From the NCBI GenBank assembly GCA_036505635.1, contig DASXTC010000079.1, positions 1 to 45,013 of the forward strand: DNA of 45,013 bases, written 5' to 3'. Below, piece after piece: positions 26,149 to 33,621 of the stretch. Each line of letters begins with the position of its first letter. Position 1 is the stretch's first letter. Position numbers and translations under genes: made by a program. The notes below the pieces were generated by a model. That model was not told the DNA's origin and did no database searches. It saw only the letters and a list, made by a program, of their open reading frames with translations. Source of the DNA: DASXTC01 sp036505635 (GTDB lineage: Bacteria > Acidobacteriota > Polarisedimenticolia > JACPZX01 > DASXTC01).

Positions 26149-27318
26149 ATGTCCTCATTGCGCCTGATCTACATGGATCACAACGCCACAACGCCTCTCG
26201 ACCCGCGGGCGTTGGAGGCGATGATGCCCTATCTGACGGGCCATTTCGGCAATGCCTCGAGCCTCTCCCATGCCTTCGGCGTGGAGGCCTCCCGCGCGGT
26301 CGACCGTGGCCGGGAGCAGGTGGCGCAGCTGCTGGGGGCGTCGGCCGATGAGATCGTCTTCACCAGCGGGGCCACGGAGTCGGACAACAGCGCGATCAAG
26401 GGGGTGGCCTGGGCCGCGACCAGCTCGGGGCGGCGTGGACGCCACATCGTGACGACCTCCATCGAGCACCGCGCGGTGCTGGAGACATGCGCGTTTCTGG
26501 AGACGCAGGGATTCCGCGTCACCTATCTCCCGGTGGACGGGCACGCACGCGTCGACCCTGACGACGTCCGGCGCGCCATCACGGACGAGACGATCCTGGT
26601 GAGCGTCATGCACGCCAACAGCGAGGTCGGTACGGTGCAGCCGGTCGAGGAGATCGGAGCCATCGCCCGCGAGCGCGGCATACCGTTTCACGTGGACGCG
26701 ACGCAGACGGTTGGAAAGCTCGCGGTAAACGTCGACGCGCTCAAGGCGGATCTCGTGGCCTTCTCCGGGCACAAGATCTATGGTCCAAAGGGGATCGGGG
26801 GGCTCTACGTCCGGCGACGGCGCCGCCTGGTGCCGCTGCTGTCGGGAGGGGGCCAGGAGAAGGGGCGCCGCTCCGGGACCTACAACACCCCCGGCATCGT
26901 TGGGATCGGCAGGGCGTGCGAGCTGGTCGGAGAGGATCTCCATGAGGAGGCCGAGCGGATCTCGGGTCTGTCGCGCCGATTCCTCGAGAGCGTTCGCGCG
27001 AGGATCCACGGGGTCATCCTCAACGGACATCCCACGCTGCGACTCCCGAACAACCTGAACCTGTCGTTCGAGCACGTGGAGGCCGAGGGGCTGATCGCGG
27101 CGCTCAAGTCGGTGGCCGTCTCGAGCGGTTCGGCCTGCGCCAATGAGACCCGCGAGCCGTCCTACGTCATGAAGGCGCTCGGGGCCTCCGACGAGCGGGC
27201 CGTGGCCGCGGTGCGTTTCGGGTTCGGCCGGATCACGACGCAGGTGGAGATCGACGAAGTGGTCGATCGGCTCGAAGACGCGGTGCGCCGGCAGAGGGCC
27301 ATGTCGCATGTCGCCTGA
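26149..27318 (+). CDS. Cysteine desulfurase (NifS/IscS class)
   Basis: PLP enzyme that removes sulfur from cysteine as an enzyme-bound persulfide for Fe-S cluster or thio-cofactor synthesis, 389 residues. Family motifs are IYMDHNATTPLDPRALEAM at the start, FTSGATESDN, HVDATQTVGK, and the PLP lysine K209 in FSGHKIYGPKG. RSGTYNTPGIVG corresponds to the usual RxGTxN motif. The catalytic cysteine is C330 in SSGSACANETREPSYVM, in the flexible loop typical of group I enzymes. ATG 26149 is chosen; M43-equivalent starts are too far in. No iscU, sufU or tRNA-thiolase gene is next to it. It overlaps the following HD-GYP gene by 11 bp. Confidence 0.92.
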   Translation: MSSLRLIYMDHNATTPLDPRALEAMMPYLTGHFGNASSLSHAFGVEASRAVDRGREQVAQLLGASADEIVFTSGATESDNSAIKGVAWAATSSGRRGRHIVTTSIEHRAVLETCAFLETQGFRVTYLPVDGHARVDPDDVRRAITDETILVSVMHANSEVGTVQPVEEIGAIARERGIPFHVDATQTVGKLAVNVDALKADLVAFSGHKIYGPKGIGGLYVRRRRRLVPLLSGGGQEKGRRSGTYNTPGIVGIGRACELVGEDLHEEAERISGLSRRFLESVRARIHGVILNGHPTLRLPNNLNLSFEHVEAEGLIAALKSVAVSSGSACANETREPSYVMKALGASDERAVAAVRFGFGRITTQVEIDEVVDRLEDAVRRQRAMSHVA

Positions 27319-29122
27319 AGAGACCTCCCGGACCGCCGCGCCGAACGCCCCCGCCGGCCCGCCGCGGGAGGCGCTGCGCCCCGGCCGGGTGCGGCTCCTC
27401 TGGACCCTGCTCGCCGTGCTGCTCCTCACGGCTCTCGTGCCCCTCTTTCTGACCGCCTACAAGCTCATCGACATCACCAAGGAGAGCCTCGAGGCGGCCA
27501 CCCGGGAGTACCAGCTCGAGGTCGCCTCGGCGATCGTGCAGGACCTCAACGCGGTGACCGCCGGGGCCAACAATCAGATCGCCGCCACGGCCCACTACAT
27601 CCAGGCCCGAATCGAGAGAAGCGCCGGCAGGGAGCCGATGGGGGACAACGCGATCCTGGCGCCCTACGTGACCGGAGATCTCGCCGTGCTGCGCTACACG
27701 TCGCGTGAGGGCTCGATGCTCGAGGTGGGGGATCGCCCCCGGGCCCGCGACGAGTCGGTCGCCTCCTCGATGTTCGAGGCCTTCGCCACCGCCATGGGGG
27801 GCGAGCCGTTCGTGGGCCGGCCCGTCGCATCGGTTCATCCGGGAGGAGCGAAAAGACCCTGCGTCGTGGTGGCCGTCCCCGTGCGGGCGCGCGGCGAGGT
27901 CAGAGGAGTTCTGGCCGGGGTCGTCGACCTGTCCGCGTCGTGGGCGCGCAGCGTCTCGTCACTGGGCTCCAACTACATCGTCTTCGCCCTCGACGACGAG
28001 GGGAAGCTCTTTGCCTCGGCCGAGATGCCGGACGCCCTGACGCGGTCCGATGCCTACCGGCGGCTTGAGATCGTCACGAGGTTCCGCCGGGAGGGGCCGG
28101 GGGTGACCGAGATCATCCCCTTCGAGGCGCCGGAGGGCCTCCAGGTCAAGGAGCTCCTCGGGGCACGCGCGGCCACCGAACGCGGCTGGGGGATCTTCGT
28201 CATCGTGGACCGCAACCTGGCCTACGCCTCCGTGACGGAGATGCGCCGCAGCGTCTACCAGTGGGCGCTCTTCGCCGTGGGCCTGGCTGCGCTCAGCGCC
28301 ATCGCCTTCGCCGGCGCCATCACCCGGCCGCTCAAGGAGCTGGTGAGCAGCGCGCGCCGCCTCGCGGCGGGGGACTTCAGCGCGCGCGCCGACGTGCGGA
28401 GCCGCAACGAGATTGGCGAGCTGGCGGACACGTTCAACTTCATGACGGAGGAGATCCGCAACTACATCGAGAAGATCAAGCAGGCGTCCGAGGAGAACAG
28501 CCAGCTCTTCCTCGGAACCATCAAGGCGCTGGCGGCGGCCATCGACGAGAAGGACCCCTACACCAGGGGTCACTCGGAGCGCGTGCACCGCTACTCGGTG
28601 GCTATCGCGAAGCATCTGGGGCTGTCCAAGCAGGAGCTTCGCAACATCACCGTGGGCGCGCTGCTGCACGACGTCGGCAAGATCGGGATCGAGGACGCGA
28701 TCCTGCGCAAGCCGGCTGCCCTCTCGGACAAGGAGTTCGAGATCATGAAGCGCCACCCGCTCAAAGGGGCCCATATCCTCGGCGAGATGCCGCAGATGAA
28801 GGACATCCTGCCGGCCATGAGGAGCCATCACGAGCGCTGGTCGGGGGGCGGATACCCGGACAACCTGAAGGGAGAGCAGATCCCGATGCTCGCCAGGATC
28901 GTGCAGGTGGCCGACACCTTCGACGCGATGACGACCAACCGCCCCTACCAGAGGGCCATGCGGATGGACGCCGCGGTCGCCCGCATCCAGGAGCTGAGCG
29001 AGATCGTCTTCGATCCGCGCGTGGTGGCGGCATTCAAGGAGGCCTGGCTCGGCGGCGAGCTGAAAGGGGATCCCGAGGCGTCGGAGAGAGCCGAGACGTT
29101 GGTCAAAGAAGCGGCGGGTTGA
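27308..29122 (+). CDS. Membrane HD-GYP phosphodiesterase with extracytoplasmic sensor and HAMP domain
   Basis: 604 residues. Helix 1 (about 29-51) and helix 2 (about 317-340) flank a ~265-residue extracytoplasmic sensor of probable Cache type. A HAMP domain follows (ITRPLKELVSSARRLAAGD), then a short helical linker and the HD-GYP domain: DPYTRGHSERVHRYSVAIA, H454-D455 in LLHDVGKIG, SHHERWSGGGYP near 506-517, and ADTFDAMTTNRPYQRAM. It should hydrolyse cyclic-di-GMP in response to an external signal. Its ATG lies inside the end of the cysteine desulfurase gene. Its last 20 bp overlap, on the opposite strand, the end of the small membrane protein gene. Confidence 0.92.
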   Translation: MSPEETSRTAAPNAPAGPPREALRPGRVRLLWTLLAVLLLTALVPLFLTAYKLIDITKESLEAATREYQLEVASAIVQDLNAVTAGANNQIAATAHYIQARIERSAGREPMGDNAILAPYVTGDLAVLRYTSREGSMLEVGDRPRARDESVASSMFEAFATAMGGEPFVGRPVASVHPGGAKRPCVVVAVPVRARGEVRGVLAGVVDLSASWARSVSSLGSNYIVFALDDEGKLFASAEMPDALTRSDAYRRLEIVTRFRREGPGVTEIIPFEAPEGLQVKELLGARAATERGWGIFVIVDRNLAYASVTEMRRSVYQWALFAVGLAALSAIAFAGAITRPLKELVSSARRLAAGDFSARADVRSRNEIGELADTFNFMTEEIRNYIEKIKQASEENSQLFLGTIKALAAAIDEKDPYTRGHSERVHRYSVAIAKHLGLSKQELRNITVGALLHDVGKIGIEDAILRKPAALSDKEFEIMKRHPLKGAHILGEMPQMKDILPAMRSHHERWSGGGYPDNLKGEQIPMLARIVQVADTFDAMTTNRPYQRAMRMDAAVARIQELSEIVFDPRVVAAFKEAWLGGELKGDPEASERAETLVKEAAG

Positions 29123-29585
29123 CCTCGCGCGGCGCCAGAAACCCCAACACTCCCAGCACCACCATGTTGAGCGCCCGTTCCGCGGCGCCGAAGCCGAACG
29201 CGGCAAGAAAGAGGAGCGCGTCGGCCGCCACCACATCGATGGCCCGGAACGCGGCCCCGATCAGGGCGTATCCTACGCCGCCCATGAGGCAGGAGCAGAG
29301 GAGCCGATAGAGGGTGAAGAGCACCACGCGGGCGGGGTGTCCCGGCCCGAGGCGGCGGGCCCAGCCCGGCGCCGCGGCCGTGGTGATGAGCCCCCCCATC
29401 CCCCCCAGCAGATAGGCGCCGAAAGGCTGATCGAGCAGCCGGGTGTCCCAGCCAGGGCGGGCGGCCAGCACGACAAGAGCCATGACAGCGCTCGCAGCCG
29501 CGGCGGAGGCCATGCAGATCATGGCGGCGTCGGCGGTCTGGCGCCGCCTGGTGCCCACGCGACGCCTGGAGCTGGACCGCTTCAT
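29103..29585 (-). CDS. Small membrane protein of unknown function
   Basis: 160 residues. A strongly basic N-terminus (KRSSSRRRVGTRRRQT) is followed by about four hydrophobic segments: roughly 20-42, 57-72, 86-108 and 117-150. I recognise no family. The start is well supported: GGAGG lies 3-4 nt before ATG 29585, and a good minus-strand promoter lies just upstream at 29613-29642. The longer in-frame ATG at 29642 would lie upstream of that promoter's start point. The gene is divergent from lexA and its 3' end overlaps the HD-GYP gene by 20 bp. It may be an integral inner-membrane protein. Confidence 0.7.
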   Translation of the reverse strand: MKRSSSRRRVGTRRRQTADAAMICMASAAAASAVMALVVLAARPGWDTRLLDQPFGAYLLGGMGGLITTAAAPGWARRLGPGHPARVVLFTLYRLLCSCLMGGVGYALIGAAFRAIDVVAADALLFLAAFGFGAAERALNMVVLGVLGFLAPREVNPPLL

Positions 29586-29612
29586 GAACCTCCTTCCATC
29601 GCCGGGAATGGT

Positions 29613-29642
29613 CTTATAGCATTCTTTCCTAGACACCGTCAA
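29613..29642 (-). promoter_or_regulatory. Sigma-70 promoter for the small membrane protein gene
   Basis: On the minus strand TTGACG (29642-29637) and TATAAG (29618-29613) are separated by 18 bp. It lies 28 bp upstream of the gene's start and overlaps the divergent lexA upstream region. Confidence 0.65.
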
Positions 29643-29669
29643 TCAGCAAAACGGAAGAGAGGGTCCTGC

Positions 29670-29698
29670 TTGCAATTCACTTTACTTTCTCCTAACCT
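29670..29698 (+). promoter_or_regulatory. Weak candidate promoter for lexA
   Basis: TTGCAA (29670-29675) and TAACCT (29693-29698) are 17 bp apart in an AT-richer stretch 100 bp before lexA. The -10 match is poor, and no known SOS-box sequence was recognised. Confidence 0.3.
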
Positions 29699-29797
29699 GT
29701 GCGCGTTGACTCCCGGGGAGAAACGGGGCAGGCGCTGCCCGGCCCCTCTCCCCGAGCCTGGCTTCCCTGCCACGCCCTGTCACGGGAGGTTCTTGAG

Positions 29798-30403
29798 ATG
29801 GTGCTGACGAAGCGACAGAAGGAGATACTGGACTTCATCACGCGCTTCCTGGATGAGAAGGGGTATTCCCCGAGTCTCATGGAGATAGGGGCCAACTTCG
29901 GCCTCTCCTCGGTCGCCACGGTTCACAAGCACGTGGATAACCTGCGCAAGAAGGGGCTCGTCAAGAAGGTCTGGAACGCGAACCGTTCCCTGGAGCTCAC
30001 TCCGTCCGCGGTGGCGGTCAAGGCGATCCGGCTTCCCCTGGCCGGCCGGGTCGTGGCGGGCCGGCCCATCGAGGCGGTGGAGGAGCACGAGGTGATCGCC
30101 GTGCCGGCCGACATGGTCGGTCGAGGTGAATCGTTCGTCCTTCAGGTGCGCGGCGACTCGATGATCGACGAGCAGGTGCGCGACGGCGACTACGTGATCC
30201 TGGAGAAGCGCTCCCGGATTCACAACGGGGAGATCGTCGTTGCGCTCATCGACGGTCAGGAGGCGACCCTCAAGAAGTTCTACAAGGAGGGGGATGTCGT
30301 TCGGCTGGAGGCCGCGAACCCCTCGATGAAGCCACTCTCCTTCGCCGCCGGCAAGGTCAAGGTGCAGGGAGTCGTCGTGGGGCTCCTGAGGCGATACCAC
30401 TGA
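29798..30403 (+). CDS. lexA: LexA repressor (SOS response)
   Basis: Transcriptional repressor of DNA-damage genes, 201 residues, normal length. The winged-helix DNA-binding domain (1-70) reads TKRQKEILDFITRFLDEKGY with recognition segment SSVATVHKHVDNLRKKGL. The self-cleavage site is A82-G83 in PLAGRVVAG. The catalytic dyad is S121 in GDSMID and K159 in EATLKKF. RecA-stimulated autocleavage is therefore expected. ATG 29798 has GGGAGG at good spacing. It stands alone, divergent from the small membrane protein gene and convergent with the BtuF-like gene. Its operator sequence could not be deduced. Confidence 0.95.
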   Translation: MVLTKRQKEILDFITRFLDEKGYSPSLMEIGANFGLSSVATVHKHVDNLRKKGLVKKVWNANRSLELTPSAVAVKAIRLPLAGRVVAGRPIEAVEEHEVIAVPADMVGRGESFVLQVRGDSMIDEQVRDGDYVILEKRSRIHNGEIVVALIDGQEATLKKFYKEGDVVRLEAANPSMKPLSFAAGKVKVQGVVVGLLRRYH

Positions 30404-30456
30404 AACGTCCGCCGGGGGCGGATTCGGGCCGATCGCGACGCGTTTTTCTTGTGGAC

Positions 30457-30488
30457 TGCGTCTCCGGTTTCGGTATATTCCAGACGCA
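30457..30488. repeat. 7-bp inverted repeat in the lexA-btuF intergenic region
   Basis: TGCGTCT (30457-30463) and AGACGCA (30482-30488) are perfect inverted copies around an 18-base loop that contains TATATT, a possible -10. It may be an operator or the 5' hairpin of a small RNA. Confidence 0.4.
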
Positions 30489-30583
30489 ACCCAAGCCTGA
30501 TTTGTCTCCAGGGGTCAATGGGGGGGAGGAGCCGCCCGGGTCCCGGTCCTCGAGCCGACCGGCGACCAATGGGCGGTCATGGA

Positions 30584-30616
30584 GGGGGAGCGCCGGCTAC
30601 TTGGCCGGGCTCCCCC
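30584..30616. terminator. Strong GC hairpin between convergent lexA and BtuF-like genes
   Basis: GGGGGAGC (30584-30591) pairs with GCTCCCCC (30609-30616), extended inward by CCGGC/GCCGG with one bulged base. It ends 8 bp from the BtuF-like stop. Neither orientation has a T-run, so termination is possible but not textbook; it may serve both converging transcripts. Confidence 0.5.
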
Positions 30617-30624
30617 CCAGGCTT

Positions 30625-31566
30625 TCAAGGCCGGGCCTGCACCGGCTCGCTTCGCCGCGCGGTCCTGACCTTCTCCACAATCGCCGCGACCTCCTCGATT
30701 CCGTCCACCAGCCTCGGTCCGGGATGCTGGATCGCATCCGAGATGACGAAGACGTGGCCCGCCGGCACCGCGGGGACCCTCTGCCATCTCGCCGCCCGCG
30801 CGAGCCCCTCGGACCAGGCGCGGTTCGGCTCGGGCGTCAGGAGCAGCTCGGGTTCGAGGCGGAGGACCTGCTCCATGTCGAATTGGGCCCACCCCGACCC
30901 GGCTCGACCGGTGACGAGGATGGCGCCAGCCGCCGCGAGCGCCTCGCCGATGAAGGTCCCGGGGCCCGGCGCGATGAGCGGGTCGGGCTCGATGACGAAG
31001 AGGGTGCGCAGCGGCTCGCGCCCTGCACCGGCCCCCCGCACCCGCTCGATCCGGTCCCGCAGGTGTGAGACCAGACGCCGGGCCTCGTCGCCTGCCTGCA
31101 GAAGATCCCCGACACGCGCGAGCGTGGAGAGCACGCTCTCCAGGGTGGGAGTGCTGATCGTGTAGACCGGGACTCCCAGCCGTTCGATCCGCTCCGCGTC
31201 CGCGAGGTAATTGCCGGTCGTGGTCGCGATCGCCAGATCGGGTTTGAGGCTCACGATCCGTTCCAGGTCAGGGTTGATGAGGCCCCCGATCCGGACCCGC
31301 GTGGCGGCCTCGGCGGGGTAGCTGCAGAAATCGGTCACTCCCACGACGCGATCGCCGGCGCCCAACGCGAAGAGGATCTCGGTCACGGAAGGAGCGAGCG
31401 AGACGATCCGGCCCGGACGCGCGGGCACGCGCACCTGCCGGCCCGCGCCATCGATTACCTCGAGGGATCCCCCCTCGGCCGGCGGCGCCCCATCCCGCGT
31501 TCCGGCGGTCTCCGCCGGAAGCCACGCCACGAGCGCCAAGAGACCCACGACTACCGCAACCCGCAT
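30625..31566 (-). CDS. BtuF/FepB-like periplasmic substrate-binding protein
   Basis: 313 residues with an N-terminal hydrophobic signal sequence (VAVVVGLLALVAWLPAETA). The mature part is a helical-backbone periplasmic binding fold: RIVSLAPSVTEILFALGAGD at the start of the first lobe, VGVTDFCSYPAEA, LINPDLERIVSLKPDLAI, and in the second lobe PELLLTPEPNRAW and GHVFVISDAIQHPGPRLVDGIEEVA. This family binds vitamin B12, haem or ferric siderophores for a BtuCD/FecCD importer. The opening and the DFCSYP segment look most like BtuF, but the ligand is not proven. No permease or ATPase partner is next to it and no cobalamin riboswitch was recognised upstream. Confidence 0.85.
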   Translation of the reverse strand: MRVAVVVGLLALVAWLPAETAGTRDGAPPAEGGSLEVIDGAGRQVRVPARPGRIVSLAPSVTEILFALGAGDRVVGVTDFCSYPAEAATRVRIGGLINPDLERIVSLKPDLAIATTTGNYLADAERIERLGVPVYTISTPTLESVLSTLARVGDLLQAGDEARRLVSHLRDRIERVRGAGAGREPLRTLFVIEPDPLIAPGPGTFIGEALAAAGAILVTGRAGSGWAQFDMEQVLRLEPELLLTPEPNRAWSEGLARAARWQRVPAVPAGHVFVISDAIQHPGPRLVDGIEEVAAIVEKVRTARRSEPVQARP

Positions 31567-31662
31567 GGAGTCATCTTGGACCGCCTTGCCGGCCTCTTCA
31601 AGCGAACCCATATTGGGCCACCGGCGCGGCATCCCTTGTGAGCCGCCCTTTCAGGGAGGCGG

Positions 31663-32061
31663 ATGATCCAGTCCGGCATGCCCCGTCTCGACCCGCGCGT
31701 GCGCCTGCGCCTCCGGCTCGATGTCACGCCCCGCTGGAACGGCGCACGGCGCGTCCAGATGGAGACGATTGACCTGAGCGGCGCCGGGGCGGCCCTGCTG
31801 AGCCCCGTCTACCTGCCGCTCAAGACACAGGTCCTGGTATCCCTGAGGCTCCCCCGCCTTGCCGGGGAAGGGGCCGTTGATCTCGAGGTCGAGGCGGTGG
31901 TGGTGAATGTCGAGGAGATCGGGCACGAGCGCGAGTGGTGGCGTGCGGGCGTCTACTTTCTGAACCTGAGCCAGCCCGACCAGCATGCGCTCAGAAGGTT
32001 CGTTTACCGCGCCCTGGAGGCGCCGGGCGATCGCCTGGCCTCTCCGGGCGCTCAGGGCTGA
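31663..32061 (+). CDS. PilZ-domain protein (probable cyclic-di-GMP receptor)
   Basis: 132 residues made up almost wholly of one PilZ beta-barrel. The RxxxR element lies in DPRVRLRLRLDV near residue 12, and the (D/N)xSxxG element is DLSGAGAAL near residue 37. The remainder alternates short beta strands (VLVSLRLPRL, VDLEVEAVVVNVEE) and ends in a short helix, QHALRRFVYRAL. PilZ proteins bind cyclic-di-GMP and pass the signal to partners. AGGGAGG lies 5-6 nt before the ATG. Two genes follow on the same strand with gaps of 11 and 16 bp. It could be tuned by the two HD-GYP proteins encoded nearby. Confidence 0.82.
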   Translation: MIQSGMPRLDPRVRLRLRLDVTPRWNGARRVQMETIDLSGAGAALLSPVYLPLKTQVLVSLRLPRLAGEGAVDLEVEAVVVNVEEIGHEREWWRAGVYFLNLSQPDQHALRRFVYRALEAPGDRLASPGAQG

Positions 32062-32072
32062 GGGAACGTGTC

Positions 32073-32771
32073 ATGAAGAATCGATCAAATGGGCTGCTGA
32101 AGCATCTTCTCGTGATCGCGGCACTGGCCTGGGCGGTTCTGTCGGCCGCGGGCACCGTGCTGGCCTACACCGTCGTCACCCGCGACGGCCATCGCATCGC
32201 GGTGCAGTCGAAGCCCGAGATCCGCGGGCTGCAGGCATTCATGAGGCTCGCGCCGCACGGTCAGCTGGCGGTGATGCAGGAGGACCTGATCGACTGGGCG
32301 GGGACCGAGTCGGCCAATCCGATTCCTTCCCGCATCGCCGTCCCATCGTCCACGATCATGACCGTGGTTCCGGCCGGGCCCGCGCGGACCATCGAGTTCA
32401 ACCTGAAAGGGAACTCCGCCTCCAAGGGGACGGGAGGCGAATCGACGGAGCGGCCCGCAGCGCCCGGCGAGGGATCGGCCGAGCAGAAAAAGGTCAACGC
32501 CCAGGAGGCGATCATCAAGCTGCAGAAGGAGTACGCGCAGGTCGCTTCGGCGCGCGACCAGGAGGCAGCCAGCAAGAAGAGCTGGGAGGAGGAGCTGGCC
32601 CAGCTCCGGGCGAAGGAGGTCGGCTACGCGAGCGAAACCAACTCGACGCAACAGCGGATCCGTGAGCTCCAGCAGATGATCGATGCAGCCAATTCCCGGA
32701 TCGGCCAGCTCGACACGCGTCTGGGTGACATCCGTTCGGAGGCCGTGCAACTGGGCGGCACCATCGACTGA
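32073..32771 (+). CDS. Exported coiled-coil protein of unknown function
   Basis: 232 residues, family not recognised. An N-terminal hydrophobic segment (LLVIAALAWAVLSAAGTVLA, about 12-31) is a signal peptide or anchor. Residues 32-75 form a small beta-rich unit beginning YTVVTRDGHRIAVQSKPEI. A Gly/Ser/Pro-rich stretch follows, then a heptad-rich coiled coil from about 130 to 230 (QEAIIKLQKEYAQVASARDQ, TQQRIRELQQMIDAANSRI). The position between PilZ and hydrolase genes suggests a shared transcript. The layout is like periplasmic scaffold proteins, but no function can be assigned. Confidence 0.75.
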   Translation: MKNRSNGLLKHLLVIAALAWAVLSAAGTVLAYTVVTRDGHRIAVQSKPEIRGLQAFMRLAPHGQLAVMQEDLIDWAGTESANPIPSRIAVPSSTIMTVVPAGPARTIEFNLKGNSASKGTGGESTERPAAPGEGSAEQKKVNAQEAIIKLQKEYAQVASARDQEAASKKSWEEELAQLRAKEVGYASETNSTQQRIRELQQMIDAANSRIGQLDTRLGDIRSEAVQLGGTID

Positions 32772-32787
32772 GCGGTAAGATGACGGC

Positions 32788-33621
32788 GTGCAGCCCGGCG
32801 CCGTTCTGACGCGTCCCTTCGACTACCCGGCTTCGGGCCAGGTCCGGACCGGCACTCTCTACCAGTCCGGCCTTCCGGAGGTGTCGGGCGGGGTCGCGCG
32901 CTCCATCGTGGTCGTGGTGCACGGCCTGTTCGCGCACAGGGGGCTGCGCGAGATCGACCTCTTCTGCCGCCGTCTGGCCGGCACGTTCGACCTGCTCGCC
33001 GTGGACATGCGGGGACATGGGAAGGGGCAGGGGGTCTTCACCTGGGGGGTGGGGGAGCACAGGGACCTGGCCGACCTGATCGCATTCCTTCGGGGGCTCT
33101 ACCCGGCGGTGGGCGTGGCCGGCTTCTCGTTCGGCGGGTGCGTGGCGATCTTCTCCGCCGCGCTGGCCCGCGACCGCGTCGACGGCGCCCGCCCCGACGC
33201 CCTCTGCACGATCGGCACGCCGGCCCATCTGAACCTGCTCCGGCTGGGATTCAATCCCGTGCTGTTACTCGCGCACCTCGGGATGCTCCTGCGTCGTCGG
33301 CGCGTCCGCTTCGTGCCGGGCCGCCCGCGGCTGGGCTGGCGGCGAGCCGTCGATCTGGTTGCGGCGGTCTCTCCCGTGCCTCTGCTGATCCTCCACGGGA
33401 CCCGGGACTGGCTGGTGAATTCCGACCACGCGAGACAGCTCTACGAAGCCGCCGGGCCCCCGCGCAAGCTCCTCATGATCGAAGGGGGCGCGCACGCGGA
33501 GTACATGATCGCGCAGGACCCGGAGCTGCTGGCGCCCCTCGTGGCCGGCTTCTTCGCGGCCAGCCTCCAGGGCGGCTCGGCCCCGGCGGCGGAAGTGTCG
33601 CTCAGGCGCGATAGATCGTGA
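32788..33621 (+). CDS. Alpha/beta hydrolase
   Basis: 277 residues of alpha/beta-hydrolase fold. VVVVHGLFAHRG carries the oxyanion-hole region, VDMRGHGKGQG is a standard motif, and the nucleophile elbow is GFSFGG with Ser near residue 113. LILHGTRDWLVN supplies the acid and GGAHAEYM the catalytic His. It is probably a cytoplasmic esterase or lipase of unknown substrate; the family is too broad for more. The start is a GTG with no strong ribosome site, 16 bp after the coiled-coil gene. Its last 20 bp overlap the 3' end of the thiolase gene on the opposite strand. Confidence 0.82.
   Translation: MQPGAVLTRPFDYPASGQVRTGTLYQSGLPEVSGGVARSIVVVVHGLFAHRGLREIDLFCRRLAGTFDLLAVDMRGHGKGQGVFTWGVGEHRDLADLIAFLRGLYPAVGVAGFSFGGCVAIFSAALARDRVDGARPDALCTIGTPAHLNLLRLGFNPVLLLAHLGMLLRRRRVRFVPGRPRLGWRRAVDLVAAVSPVPLLILHGTRDWLVNSDHARQLYEAAGPPRKLLMIEGGAHAEYMIAQDPELLAPLVAGFFAASLQGGSAPAAEVSLRRDRS

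Noticed and set aside
29643..29797. SOS box upstream of lexA
   Set aside because: No CTGT-N8-ACAG or GAAC-N4-GTTC type site is present; the operator of this lineage may differ, so no site is claimed.
31567..31662. Possible cobalamin riboswitch upstream of the BtuF-like gene
   Set aside because: Only 96 bp separate the divergent genes, too little for a full riboswitch, and no B12-box-like sequence was recognised.
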